Below, piece by piece: positions 1 through 8,414 of a stretch of DNA of 64,000 nucleotides. Source of the stretch: Lapidilactobacillus luobeiensis. GTDB taxonomy: Bacteria; Bacillota; Bacilli; Lactobacillales; Lactobacillaceae. A model generated the notes under the pieces. The model had not been told where the DNA came from. It did no database searches and was given only the letters and a program-made list of their open reading frames with translations. The position numbers and the translations under genes are program-made. Numbering within the stretch: the stretch's first letter is position 1; every line of letters starts with the position of its first letter. The stretch spans positions 46,002 to 110,001 of the forward strand of contig NZ_BROC01000009.1 in assembly GCF_024345205.1 (NCBI RefSeq), in the 5' to 3' direction.

Positions 1-87
1 AAGCAAATCAATGAAGTCAAACATAGTAGAAGTACTGTGCAAAAATCGAGTTCTGGAAACGATGAGGAGGACTTCTTCAATGACTAA
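1..87 (+). CDS. PTS mannose-family IIC component, 3' end only
   Basis: Frame 1 is open from the first base and ends at TAA 85-87, giving a 28-residue tail whose last residues (GNDEEDFFND) are acidic and Phe-rich, as in C-termini of mannose/sorbose-family IIC permeases. The stop overlaps the IID start (ATG at 80), the usual tight IIC-IID coupling. Inference: this is the end of the membrane sugar channel subunit whose body lies before the window. The identity rests on position and the tail signature only. Confidence 0.7.
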   Translation, partial: KQINEVKHSRSTVQKSSSGNDEEDFFND

Positions 88-904
88 ATTGAAATTAACG
101 GATCGTGAAAAAAAGTTAACTAAGCGTCTTTTTTGGCGAAATATGTTTCTAGGTTTTGATATGAGTTATACTCGACAGCAAGGTGTTGCTTGGGATTGGA
201 TCCATGCGCCAATCTATCGTGATATTTATAAAGATGACGACCAATATTGGGAAGCAATGAAAAGAAACATGGAGTTCTTTAATACAACACCAAATATGGT
301 TGGGACTGTTTCTGGACTGGCTGTTTCAATGGAAGAGGAGAATGCTAAGGCGCCCAAGGGTTCATTTGATACTGCTGGGATCAGTGGTATGAAGATTGGT
401 TTGATGGGACCTTTAGCAGGTATTGGTGATACTTTCTTCTCTGGTGTTTGGGCACTGATTATTATGGGGATTGCTATTAGCTTTGCTAAGCAAGGAAACT
501 TAGTTGTAGCTATTTTGCCACTGGTCGCGTTATTACCTAACTTGTTGATCCGTTGGTATGGACAAAAATATGGTTACAAAATCGGTAGTCAGTATATTAG
601 TAAGGCAGTTGAAGATGGCCTAATGGGAATGTTTACTAAGGCATCTTCAATCGTGGGAGTTACGGTCGTTGGTGGGATGATCGCAACATTAGTAAAAGTC
701 CCTGTTATCTTTAAAACTAAGATCAATGGGACGACTTTTGAATTACAGAAAGTGCTAGATCAAATTCTTCCATCGATGTTGCCTTTAGCACTTGCTGTTG
801 CTTGTTTTGTATTATTACGGAAAAATGTTAGCCCAGTAAAAGTGTTGATCGCTGTTGTACTTTTGGGATTTGCTTTGACATTTCTTGGTATTACTGGCGC
901 TTAA
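80..904 (+). CDS. PTS system mannose/fructose/sorbose family IID component
   Basis: Membrane subunit of a mannose-family phosphotransferase permease; with IIC it forms the sugar channel that couples uptake to phosphorylation by IIAB. The 274-residue length is normal for IID. Visible signatures are the N-terminal LFWRNMF segment, the WEAMKRNMEFFNTTP block near residue 65, and GMKIGLMGPLAGIGDTFF near residue 105, followed by several hydrophobic segments. The ATG at 80 is preferred over the upstream in-frame ATG at 11 because GAGGAGG at 64-70 is well placed before it and the upstream stretch is IIC coding sequence. It overlaps the IIC stop by 8 bases. The sugar cannot be read from the sequence, but the following GH43 genes suggest a plant- or host-glycan derived sugar. 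Operons of this family are typically sigma-54 dependent, and rpoN lies 3.5 kb downstream. Confidence 0.93.
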   Translation: MTKLKLTDREKKLTKRLFWRNMFLGFDMSYTRQQGVAWDWIHAPIYRDIYKDDDQYWEAMKRNMEFFNTTPNMVGTVSGLAVSMEEENAKAPKGSFDTAGISGMKIGLMGPLAGIGDTFFSGVWALIIMGIAISFAKQGNLVVAILPLVALLPNLLIRWYGQKYGYKIGSQYISKAVEDGLMGMFTKASSIVGVTVVGGMIATLVKVPVIFKTKINGTTFELQKVLDQILPSMLPLALAVACFVLLRKNVSPVKVLIAVVLLGFALTFLGITGA

Positions 905-915
905 AATAATTGAAA

Positions 916-952
916 AAGTGCTGTGTCTGAGTTGTGGACACAGCCTTTTTTT
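916..952 (+). terminator. Intrinsic terminator after PTS IID
   Basis: An 8-bp perfect stem (GCTGTGTC 920-927 / GACACAGC 937-944) with a 9-base loop is followed by seven T. It separates the PTS operon from the GH43 pair, though read-through is possible because the next gene starts only 19 bases later. Confidence 0.85.
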
Positions 953-970
953 ATCAGGAGTGAGTATATC

Positions 971-1885
971 GTGAATCAGAATGGACATATTTGGTTTGAT
1001 GATCTTGAGCGACCTATTCAGGCACATGGTGGCATGATTCTTGAATCCCAAGGTCGATATTATTGGTATGGTGAGAACAAAGATGCTAGCAATTTTGGGC
1101 ACAATCAGCGACAGGTTCCTTTCGTGGGGATTTCGTGTTATTCGTCATCGGATTTGAAGGTTTGGCACTATGAAGGACTGGTCCTGAATGAAAATAGTGA
1201 TTTAGAAGGCCGAATAAATCGAACCAGTGTTGTTGAACGGCCTAAGGTTGTTTTTAATCGCCAAACACAAATGTTTGTTATGTGGTGTCATTTTGATGAC
1301 GCTGCTTATCATTTTGCAGGTTGTTGTGTTGCTATCGCGGATTGTCCGACTGGACCTTTCAAAGTTGTCGATATTCTGCGGCCGAACGGTAAAGAAAGCC
1401 GAGATATGACCCTATTTCAAAATGAAAAAAAAGCATATTTGATTCACAGCTCGGATATGAATAAGACGATTTACTTTAGTGAACTGACAGAAGATTATCT
1501 GAATACCACAGGTTTCATGACTAAGGCCTTTGTTGATCAAGAGCGAGAAGCACCAACTATCTTTCAACATGACGACTGGTTCTTCATGATTACGTCTGGC
1601 TGTACGGGGTGGCACCCAAATCCAGCGCTTTTCTCACGCTCACATTTTTTATTGTCGGGGCAAAAATTAATCGATAACCCCTGTCAGGGAGTTGGTCGAA
1701 AGACAACCTATGATGGACAACCAACGTATGTTCTAGAAGTTGATCAACATTCATATTTAATGCTTGATCATTGGCACCCTGATGACCTCAGAAGTTCTGG
1801 ATATAGTATTTTACCGATTGAGACCAATGGGCGAGATTTAAGAATACCTTGGGTCGAAATACCATTTGGAGGGCAAGTAAATTGA
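971..1885 (+). CDS. Glycoside hydrolase family 43 protein, exo-1,3-galactanase-like
   Basis: Intracellular (no signal peptide) five-bladed beta-propeller glycosidase of 304 residues. The N-terminal IQAHGGMIL and YYWYGENK segments and the ERPKV block near residue 85 resemble GH43 subfamilies that include exo-beta-1,3-galactanases (GH43_24-like); substrate is inferred from this resemblance only. Start: GTG at 971, ten bases after AGGAG (956-960). The in-frame ATG at 923 is rejected because it lies inside the upstream terminator. The gene overlaps the next GH43 start (TTG 1882) by four bases, so the two are translationally coupled. Together with the next gene it probably trims oligosaccharides imported by the PTS. 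Confidence 0.82.
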   Translation: MNQNGHIWFDDLERPIQAHGGMILESQGRYYWYGENKDASNFGHNQRQVPFVGISCYSSSDLKVWHYEGLVLNENSDLEGRINRTSVVERPKVVFNRQTQMFVMWCHFDDAAYHFAGCCVAIADCPTGPFKVVDILRPNGKESRDMTLFQNEKKAYLIHSSDMNKTIYFSELTEDYLNTTGFMTKAFVDQEREAPTIFQHDDWFFMITSGCTGWHPNPALFSRSHFLLSGQKLIDNPCQGVGRKTTYDGQPTYVLEVDQHSYLMLDHWHPDDLRSSGYSILPIETNGRDLRIPWVEIPFGGQVN

Positions 1886-3468
1886 TTAATAATGTTGTAC
1901 AGAATCCAGTATTACCCGGATTTAATCCGGATCCCAGTATCTTAAGGGTAGGCGACGACTTTTACTTAGCAACATCGACTTTTGAGTGGTGGCCTGGGCT
2001 AGAGATCTATCACTCGAAGGACTTGATCAATTGGGCATTGGTCAATGAACCACTTGATGATGAATCATTGATTGATTTACGTGGTGTTTATAATTCGGGG
2101 GGGATCTGGGCACCAAATTTAAGTTTTGCGGATCAGAAATTTTGGCTAACATTTACTTTGGTTAAGAGTGCTACATGTTTTAAAGACACATTAAATTTTG
2201 TGATAACTAGTTCAAAAATAACCGGGCCATGGACACGGCCACACTTTATCAATGCTAGCGGTTTTGATCCATCGATTTTTCACGAGAACGGACATCATTA
2301 TTTTTTGAATATGCTATTTGATCATCGCTTGGATCAGCCAGGGTTTAGTGGTGTTGTTATTCAAGAATTCAATGGAAACACACTGACACTGATCGGAGTT
2401 AGAAAAAAGATTTTTTCCGGCTCTGATTTAGGAGTCTGTGAAGGTCCACAAATAGTTAAGAAGGATGGTTGGTATTATTTGTGGTGTGCGGCTGGTGGAA
2501 CTGGTTATAGCCATGCAGAAACAGTTGCACGGAGTAAAAACATATTTGGACCATTTTCACTATCACCATATCAACCACTTATCTCAACTAAGTATCATGA
2601 TGATTGGCCTTTGCAGAAGTGTGGGCATGCAAGTGTTGTTCAAGGGCCTGATCAGGGTTGGTATATTGCCTTTTTGTGCGCGCGTCCATTGCGGGTTCAT
2701 GGAAATTGTCCTCTGGGTCGTGAGACGGCAATTGCTCCAATCAGTTGGGACGAGAACGCCTGGCCCCATTTGCTTGATAATAGCCATTTGCCTAGTGCTA
2801 CAGTCTTGATTGGATCGTCAGAAGAGAAAATCATTCAGAAAAAGGATTATACAACTAGGTGTGATTTCACACAGCCTAGTTTACCCAAATATTTCAAAAC
2901 TTTACGATATCCATTAGGAAAGCGTGGCTCGCTGTCAGCTAAGGCCGGATATTTACGTTTATTTGGAAATGAAAGCTTGTCAAGTCAGTTTGAACAGTCA
3001 TTGATCGCACGTCGTTGGCAGAATTTCTCCTTTAGAGCAGAAACTAAAGTTCAATTCAACCCTCTTAACTTTCAGCAAATGGCAGGCCTTGTTTTGTTTT
3101 ATGACACCGATAATTGGTGCTATTTATATTTGTCTTATGATGAGGTTTTGCACTGCCGATACTTACAAATAGAAAATGCCGAAATCAATCAATTTCGGTA
3201 TTTGTCTGAGAAAGTATATCTTCCTGACGATGAATTGATAGGGTTGGCGGTCGAAGTAGATCATGAGCAGGCCCAATATTTTTATCAAACTGCTACGTCA
3301 GAGTGGCAACAAATCGGTATGCGATATTCGGCCGATCATTTGAGTGATGATTTCATCAAGGATCATGGTAAGCTGGCCTTTACTGGTGCAATGGTTGGAA
3401 TCTGTTGTCAGGATATGGCCGAACATCAACGGTATGCTGATTTTGCGTATTTTGATTATTGTGAATAA
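1882..3468 (+). CDS. Glycoside hydrolase family 43 beta-xylosidase-like enzyme
   Basis: Cytoplasmic exo-glycosidase of 528 residues, the usual length of two-domain GH43_11 beta-xylosidases. It would release xylose (or arabinose) from the non-reducing end of short oligosaccharides. Visible: NPVLPGFNPDPSI near residues 8-19 with the catalytic base Asp17, GFDPSIF near residue 130 with the pKa-modulating Asp, and GVCEGPQI near residue 190 with the acid Glu. A C-terminal beta-sandwich region (about residues 320-528, containing AGLVLFYDTDNWCYLYL) matches the concanavalin-like GH43 C-terminal domain. The TTG start at 1882 has GGAGGG 1868-1873 eight bases upstream and overlaps the previous stop; the ATG at 1849 lies well inside the previous gene and has no RBS. 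Confidence 0.87.
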   Translation: MINNVVQNPVLPGFNPDPSILRVGDDFYLATSTFEWWPGLEIYHSKDLINWALVNEPLDDESLIDLRGVYNSGGIWAPNLSFADQKFWLTFTLVKSATCFKDTLNFVITSSKITGPWTRPHFINASGFDPSIFHENGHHYFLNMLFDHRLDQPGFSGVVIQEFNGNTLTLIGVRKKIFSGSDLGVCEGPQIVKKDGWYYLWCAAGGTGYSHAETVARSKNIFGPFSLSPYQPLISTKYHDDWPLQKCGHASVVQGPDQGWYIAFLCARPLRVHGNCPLGRETAIAPISWDENAWPHLLDNSHLPSATVLIGSSEEKIIQKKDYTTRCDFTQPSLPKYFKTLRYPLGKRGSLSAKAGYLRLFGNESLSSQFEQSLIARRWQNFSFRAETKVQFNPLNFQQMAGLVLFYDTDNWCYLYLSYDEVLHCRYLQIENAEINQFRYLSEKVYLPDDELIGLAVEVDHEQAQYFYQTATSEWQQIGMRYSADHLSDDFIKDHGKLAFTGAMVGICCQDMAEHQRYADFAYFDYCE

Positions 3469-3503
3469 TGGAAAATGTTGTGAGTCAATAATATGAAGTA
3501 GAA

Positions 3504-4301
3504 TCAAACATTTATTTGATCATGACCAAATGTCTGGATTTCGGTCAACGCAGGGAAAGCAGAGTTGTCCAATTCTTTATGTAGATTTTTAAGAATCAGC
3601 CATTCTACGTTGTCAGTGGCAATCGTAAATTTTTGAGGTCGTACGGTTTTTTTGAGTTTTAAGATAAAAGTATGTTGAGTGGATAGCTTGAGATGAACGG
3701 TCGACCAATAACTATCATGGGGGTAGTCCGCCCGTAAAATCAGTATGATTTGTTCAAGATGGATAGGTCGACCGAAATCGAGCTTGAATTCGGCATCGGC
3801 TCGTTGGTCAATTCCCCATGACTGGAACGGGAAGGAACCATGGCTAGTATTCGCAATGAAGCCATCAATAGCATTGCGAGCTTGAAATACCAATTCACCT
3901 CTTGTTTCGGCATTGGCAGTGGCGTGGGGATAACTCCCCGTTGCTTGTTTTAGGTCGTGACTATTCTCGGCTAAGTTTCTGGATAATTGTATCTCCTGAG
4001 TAGTAGCATAACGAATAGTGGCATAGTGACGACGACCCGAAAAAGCACTGACGGGGTAAGGCCATTCGCGTTCTTGATTGAAAGGAATCGAGAAAATCCA
4101 ATTCTGTTTGGTCAAATAAATGAGTGCTGGGCGCAAACTGACATCAAGTTGAACCCAAACAAATGCGGGCAAATGATCAGTCTGAACTTGGAAAAAATCA
4201 CCTTGGGCAAACTGATGCAAATAGGTAAGATAGGTTTGTTTTTCTCCAGTGTTTTGGGATAAAGTAGCTTTGTGACTGCACAGCATTAAAGTAAGTGTCA
4301 T
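3504..4301 (-). CDS. Galactose-binding/discoidin-like protein, hypothetical
   Basis: 265-residue protein without signal peptide. The C-terminal half (from about residue 115, NAIDG...SWGIDQRADAEFKLDFGRP) has the pattern of an F5/8 type C (discoidin, carbohydrate-binding) domain: an NAIDG loop, a W-G-x-D turn and an LDFGRP strand. The N-terminal half has no clear family. It converges on the GH43 gene (35-base gap) and diverges from rpoN. A GAGGCGG ribosome site precedes the ATG. A consensus sigma-54 promoter lies 43-57 bases upstream, so it probably belongs to the same sugar regulon as the PTS. No enzymatic role can be assigned; a cytoplasmic sugar-binding or accessory hydrolytic role is possible. 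Confidence 0.7.
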   Translation of the reverse strand: MTLTLMLCSHKATLSQNTGEKQTYLTYLHQFAQGDFFQVQTDHLPAFVWVQLDVSLRPALIYLTKQNWIFSIPFNQEREWPYPVSAFSGRRHYATIRYATTQEIQLSRNLAENSHDLKQATGSYPHATANAETRGELVFQARNAIDGFIANTSHGSFPFQSWGIDQRADAEFKLDFGRPIHLEQIILILRADYPHDSYWSTVHLKLSTQHTFILKLKKTVRPQKFTIATDNVEWLILKNLHKELDNSAFPALTEIQTFGHDQINV

Positions 4302-4343
4302 TTTGATCCGCCTCTATTAATCATATTTTCAAATAAACTATAA

Positions 4344-4358
4344 GCAAGAAATGTGCCA
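4344..4358 (-). promoter_or_regulatory. Sigma-54 promoter for the discoidin-like gene
   Basis: On the minus strand the sequence reads TGGCAC-ATTTC-TTGC, an exact match to the -24/-12 consensus (TGGCAC-N5-TTGC). The predicted start near 4333 leaves a leader of about 30 bases containing the ribosome site. It forms the left half of a 20-bp inverted repeat with the rpoN promoter (18 of 20 positions pair). Confidence 0.8.
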
Positions 4359-4367
4359 GTTTAGGCT

Positions 4368-4382
4368 TGGCACACTTTTTGC
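4368..4382 (+). promoter_or_regulatory. Sigma-54 promoter for rpoN
   Basis: TGGCAC (4368-4373), five bases, TTGC (4379-4382): an exact -24/-12 element 34 bases before the rpoN start codon, with a predicted transcription start near 4393. It implies that rpoN is transcribed by its own product together with an enhancer-binding activator, which is not in the window. Only 9 bp separate it from the divergent -24 box. Confidence 0.8.
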
Positions 4383-4416
4383 TTATAGATTGGTATAAGG
4401 GAAAGGAGTCAGAAGA

Positions 4417-5718
4417 ATGAATTTTGGACAAACGTTGAATCTAGGGCAGGTTCAAAGTCAAAAATTAGCGCTAACGCAAAATATGAGACAATCGATTCTA
4501 ATGTTGCAGTTAGATACACTGGATTTAACAGATTATTTACGTGAATTATGCTTGGATAATCCTTTTGTTGATGTGCGTTCAAATCTGGCTGTTCCGAGTA
4601 AGAATCTCACTTTCTCAGAAGCGACATTTCAAATCGCCGATCATTATCAATCCTTTTATGATTACCTACTGGATCAAGTGTCTTTAACAATGCGTGATAC
4701 ACCGTTACGGAAAATCGTTATTTTCTTGATTGAAACACTTGATGCCAATGGGTATATAACAATGACGGATAGTGAAATCGTGCGGCAGTTAAAGATATCA
4801 AATATTGCTTTAGCAGATGCAAAAGAATTATTGAGGCATTTAGATCCACCAGGGATAGGGGCCTGCAACTTACGCGACTGTTTGCTTTATCAAGCAGAAT
4901 CTGATGAGAGTACTAGTGCGAAACAAAGTATTATTGTGCTAAAGGAATATTTTGATTTGCTTGAGCACCATCGCTTTAATGAAATTCAAGAAAAGATGAA
5001 ACTGACCGAGGAAGAGTGGAGGCATATTTTAACATATCTAAGAACACTATCCGCTAGCCCTGGAATGCAGATTGGTGCTCGAGAAGTACCATATATTTTG
5101 CCGGAATTAAAAATCAGAATAGTTGGGAAAAAATTTAGTCTGCATATTTTACGACGCGGGCAACCAGAAGTGATTTTTAATCAAATGGATTTTGACCAAC
5201 TTAGCCAATCAGTGGATTTAGATGTTCAAGTCTATTTGAAAGAAAAAAGGGTACAGTATCAAGAAATTCAGTATAACCTAGAGCGTCGACAACAAACATT
5301 AACTCTCGTTGCTGGGGAGATCGTTAAACGACAACTTCCGTTCTTGGCACATCAAAGTGAAATACTTGAACCACTATTACTTCGAGATGTTGCCCAGACA
5401 CTGCAGTTAAGTGAATCAACAATCAGCCGAGCAATAAACGGTAAGTACATCGACACGGATCGAGGAGTTTTCCCATTAAAATTCTTTTTTGCAAGATATA
5501 GCCAACACAATGATATAAATTCGCGACTCTCGGTTGCTGGCCTAAAAGCACATTTAAAGTCCATGGTTGATCATGAAGATAAAAATAATCCTATGAGCGA
5601 TCAGAAGCTTACTAATATGTTATCAGAACAAGGTTTTGCTATTGCACGTCGAACAGTCACGAAATATCGCTTATCATTAGGGATACCGCCCGCAACACAG
5701 CGAAAGAAAATGAAATGA
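4417..5718 (+). CDS. rpoN: RNA polymerase sigma-54 factor
   Basis: Alternative sigma factor that recognises -24/-12 promoters and requires an AAA+ activator (in lactobacilli usually a LevR/ManR type tied to mannose-family PTS). 433 residues, near normal length. Region I is present (FGQTLNLGQVQSQKLALTQNMRQSI, residues 3-27, with the usual L/Q pattern), then the core-binding region, a helix-turn-helix near residue 330 (VAQTLQLSESTISRAINGKY) and the RpoN box ARRTVTKYR at residues 410-418. AAAGGAG lies eight bases before the ATG. It is probably autoregulated through the sigma-54 promoter just upstream. Its base composition is AT-richer than genes after 5.7 kb, like the PTS and GH43 genes, suggesting it was acquired with them. 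Confidence 0.95.
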   Translation: MNFGQTLNLGQVQSQKLALTQNMRQSILMLQLDTLDLTDYLRELCLDNPFVDVRSNLAVPSKNLTFSEATFQIADHYQSFYDYLLDQVSLTMRDTPLRKIVIFLIETLDANGYITMTDSEIVRQLKISNIALADAKELLRHLDPPGIGACNLRDCLLYQAESDESTSAKQSIIVLKEYFDLLEHHRFNEIQEKMKLTEEEWRHILTYLRTLSASPGMQIGAREVPYILPELKIRIVGKKFSLHILRRGQPEVIFNQMDFDQLSQSVDLDVQVYLKEKRVQYQEIQYNLERRQQTLTLVAGEIVKRQLPFLAHQSEILEPLLLRDVAQTLQLSESTISRAINGKYIDTDRGVFPLKFFFARYSQHNDINSRLSVAGLKAHLKSMVDHEDKNNPMSDQKLTNMLSEQGFAIARRTVTKYRLSLGIPPATQRKKMK

Positions 5719-6039
5719 GTTGTGGTTGACTTTTCGGCGCCATATGATAAAACAAAGTATGATGCCAGCGCGGGTACTTGCGCGGCTTGCGGTTTGTTGG
5801 AGATCGCAGCTTGGGTCGCCGCTGAAGAGGCGCCGTTGTATCGCAATGCCGCCATTGCCTTATTGCAGGCGACGGAAGCGAATTGGGTCGACTATGACCC
5901 GCAGCACGATGGCTTAGTGACCCATTCCAGCCATTCTTATCAAAAAAAGCAAGAGACGCATTTGCCACTGATCTACGGTGATTATTATTTTGTCGAAGGC
6001 ATACTAAGATTATTATCGAAGGAGTTATCATTGTGGTGA
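5719..6039 (+). pseudogene. GH88 unsaturated glucuronyl hydrolase, C-terminal remnant
   Basis: About 105 codons resembling only the C-terminal end of GH88 enzymes: the YDASAGTCAACGLLEIA block (family pattern DTSASAIAA-GLLEL), LVTHSSHSY and the terminal LIYGDYYFVEGILRL. GH88 proteins are about 370 residues long, so two thirds are gone. The open frame begins directly at the rpoN stop (TGA 5716-5718), without a ribosome site. It overlaps the DUF2264 start (GTG 6033) by seven bases, so the original GH88-DUF2264 operon junction is intact. Composition switches here from AT-rich to more GC-rich, so the rpoN block probably replaced the 5' part of an older uronate-glycan operon. Confidence 0.75.
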
Positions 6040-7826
6040 TCGATAGTCGGACAGCACTTTATGATTATTTTGAGAAATTAAATACAGCAACACGGAAGTA
6101 TCGGCGTCCCCATAATGGTCGGTTCGATTTTGGCACCACGGCGACCCATTATGACGAGAATCAGATCCAGATCGAGGCTTTTTTACGCCAGCTTTGGGCA
6201 ATCGGTCCTTTGGCAGGGCAACATTTGGTCAGCGCGGCGGATTGGGATTTTTATGCTGACGCGATCGTCCATAGTGTTGATCCTGCTGACCCGGCTTATT
6301 GGGGCAAGGTGCAAGACTTTGATCAACTGCTGGTTGAAATGACGCCACTGGCGGTTACTTTGATCGAAACCAAAGCGCAATTTTGGGATCGATTGGCGCC
6401 GCGCGATCAACAGAACATTTATCGCTGGCTGGATCAAATCAATCAGGTGCAGGTCCATCCCAATAATTGGCGCTTTTTCCGTGTGTTGGTCAACGTGGCT
6501 TTCTTGAAATTAGGGTTGCCTGTTGATCAGGAAAAAATGACGGCGGATCAAAACTTGTTGGATACTTTTTATCTTAAAGATGGTTGGTATTTTGATGGGA
6601 ATCCCCATCAACAAGATTACTATATTCCTTGGGCCTTTCATTATTATGGCTTGTTATACGCTCATTACATGGGTCAGGAAGATCCTCAGCGGGCAAAGCG
6701 TTATCGTCAGCGGGCGATCGCGTTCGCGCGTTCATTCAAGTATTGGTTTGATCGCCATGGGGTCGCGGTGGCGTTTGGACGTAGTTTGATCTATCGTTTC
6801 GCCCAAAGCGCCTTTTGGTCCGCGTGTGTTTTCGCGAATGTTGAGGCGGTCCCTTGGGCGGAGATGCGCACACTTTTACTGGGAAATTTGACGGATTGGT
6901 CGCAACGGCCGATCCAAAAAAGTGATGGGATCTTGAGTTTGGGCTATGGTTATGAGAATTTTGAGATGACCGAGCATTATAATGGTCCGGGCTCACCTTA
7001 TTGGGGGTTCAAGACGATGATCGTTTTGGCCACCGCTCCGCAGCACCCATTCTGGCAAGCGCAAACAGCGCCGAAATTGGGGTTGCATGATCAAGAATTG
7101 ATCGCGCCGGCGAAAATGATCGTGACTCATCAACAAGACCTGAATACACAACTTTACCCGGCGGATCAATTAACCGGTCAGCTCCATTGTGGGGAAAAAT
7201 ATAGTAAATTAGTTTATTCCGCTGACTTTGGCTTTAGCGTATCCCGCGGCAACGATGGAATCGCCCAGTTCGCTGGTGACAATTGTTTAGCGGTCGCCGA
7301 AGTCGGAACGGAGAATTTTGTCAGCAAACAGGCTGAACTTGCTTATGACGTCAACGCCCAGCGGATCAAACATCGCTGGTCACCGTTGCCGGAAGTGCTG
7401 ATCGAATCGATCGTGGTCCCCCTAGGACCCTGGCATATTCGTTATCATCGGATCCAATCGCAGCGCGCGCTTAAGTATGTGGACGGTGGTTTTTCGAACA
7501 AAATAAAGAATGGTCATGAAAGTGATTATCAGTTTGATCAAATCAAACAGGGTCTTAGTTTTCACTCGACCATTGGCGTGACTGCCAGCGTGGCTTATCA
7601 GGGTTATCATGAAGTTACGCCGATTTTTACGGAACCGAATACTAATCTGCTTTTCCCCAATAGTTTGTATCTAGGCGCCAGTGGTGAAATGACGGCGGGG
7701 GAACAAGTGTTGCTCAGCGCTCATTACGGCGGCGTGGCGCCAGTTACCACGGTCCCGACTGTGACGTTACAGGCAGGCCAGCTACGGATCCAGTATCAAG
7801 AACAAGTGTTAGTGATTGAGTGTTGA
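6033..7826 (+). CDS. DUF2264 domain-containing protein
   Basis: 597-residue cytoplasmic protein. The N-terminal two thirds match DUF2264 (KYRRPHNGRFDFG, then ALYDYF...QIEAFLRQLWAIGPL, and FGRSLIYRFAQSAFWSA near residue 250), a predicted alpha/alpha-barrel related to sugar-acid glycosidases. The C-terminal third is beta-rich. It is often found beside GH88 or PTS genes, and here follows a GH88 remnant, so a role in uronic-acid-containing glycan breakdown is inferred; the reaction is not established from this sequence. GAAGGAG at 6017-6023 precedes GTG 6033. An intrinsic terminator follows at 7923. Confidence 0.85.
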   Translation: MVIDSRTALYDYFEKLNTATRKYRRPHNGRFDFGTTATHYDENQIQIEAFLRQLWAIGPLAGQHLVSAADWDFYADAIVHSVDPADPAYWGKVQDFDQLLVEMTPLAVTLIETKAQFWDRLAPRDQQNIYRWLDQINQVQVHPNNWRFFRVLVNVAFLKLGLPVDQEKMTADQNLLDTFYLKDGWYFDGNPHQQDYYIPWAFHYYGLLYAHYMGQEDPQRAKRYRQRAIAFARSFKYWFDRHGVAVAFGRSLIYRFAQSAFWSACVFANVEAVPWAEMRTLLLGNLTDWSQRPIQKSDGILSLGYGYENFEMTEHYNGPGSPYWGFKTMIVLATAPQHPFWQAQTAPKLGLHDQELIAPAKMIVTHQQDLNTQLYPADQLTGQLHCGEKYSKLVYSADFGFSVSRGNDGIAQFAGDNCLAVAEVGTENFVSKQAELAYDVNAQRIKHRWSPLPEVLIESIVVPLGPWHIRYHRIQSQRALKYVDGGFSNKIKNGHESDYQFDQIKQGLSFHSTIGVTASVAYQGYHEVTPIFTEPNTNLLFPNSLYLGASGEMTAGEQVLLSAHYGGVAPVTTVPTVTLQAGQLRIQYQEQVLVIEC

Positions 7827-7922
7827 GCTCGTTAGTGCTGACGGTTCAATGTAGCGATGCCGTCAGCGTTTCAGTCAGCCGTCGTATCGGTTAGGATGAA
7901 TCAATACAAAAGTAATACAAAG

Positions 7923-7954
7923 TCGATGATCGCTAAACGGTCGTCGATTTTTTT
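7923..7954 (+). terminator. Intrinsic terminator after DUF2264 gene
   Basis: A 10-bp stem with two G-T pairs (TCGATGATCG 7923-7932 / CGGTCGTCGA 7938-7947), a five-base loop and seven T. Confidence 0.8.
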
Positions 7955-7958
7955 GAAA

Positions 7959-8074
7959 CGTGCTACACGCAACTGACTTTTCCGCTTAACTACGTCAGGC
8001 TTCCGGAAGCAGAACCCGCTTCCAAAATCCTGACTAGGTTAATGCTCGAAGTCAACCCGTTGCGTGCAGCACTC
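7959..8074. repeat. Large palindromic repeat P1, copy 1
   Basis: A ~116-base imperfect palindrome: outer stem GTGC..ACGCAAC / GTTGCGT..GCAC, inner stem around TTAACTA..TCAGG / CCTGACTAGGTTAA, tip with GCTTCC repeats. A second copy lies at 24078-24190. The three bases after GTGC differ between copies together with their pairing partners on the other side, which keeps the stem. It is followed after 23 bases by palindrome P2, and the same P1-P2 pair recurs at the second site. The rest of the 7.83-8.41 kb gap holds no gene. Confidence 0.8.
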
Positions 8075-8096
8075 TCTTTTTTGAAACGGGCTCACC

Positions 8097-8204
8097 GCCC
8101 CAGTTCCCTGTACTTAGCCTAGCAATTGTTTCGGAAGCAAAGTTCAGCTTCCAAAGCAATTGCTAGGCTAATGCTCGGGAGCTACCCGGAGTGGCTCGCA
8201 CTCT
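8097..8204. repeat. Large palindromic repeat P2, copy 1
   Basis: A ~108-base palindrome (GGCTCACCGCCCC.. / ..GGAGTGGCTCGCAC ends, core CCTAGCAATTG / CAATTGCTAGG, tip GGAAGC..GCTTCC). It recurs at 24204-24316 beside P1 and, diverged and reversed, at about 34094-34219 inside an interspersed repeat. Confidence 0.8.
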
Positions 8205-8414
8205 GTTTTTTGTGGGCCGAGAACAGTAGTTGGACGCCTTGCTTAGTGACAGTGACTGGTTTTTGTTCAGGAGGACGATCATGATCAATTAGAAACCTGA
8301 TATCATTAGTTTTCCTTGACCGAGTTATTTCATAAATAATTGCTGAAGCAGTCGCAAGGCGTCAGTGTTATTGGTATACTTGAATTATTACCTGAGTTTA
8401 GGGGAGGAAAATCA

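Noticed and set aside
4341..4390. rpoN upstream hairpin as an intrinsic terminator
   Set aside because: Stem plus T-run looks like one, but no gene reads into it from either side (both neighbours diverge) and the bases match sigma-54 -24/-12 boxes exactly on both strands.
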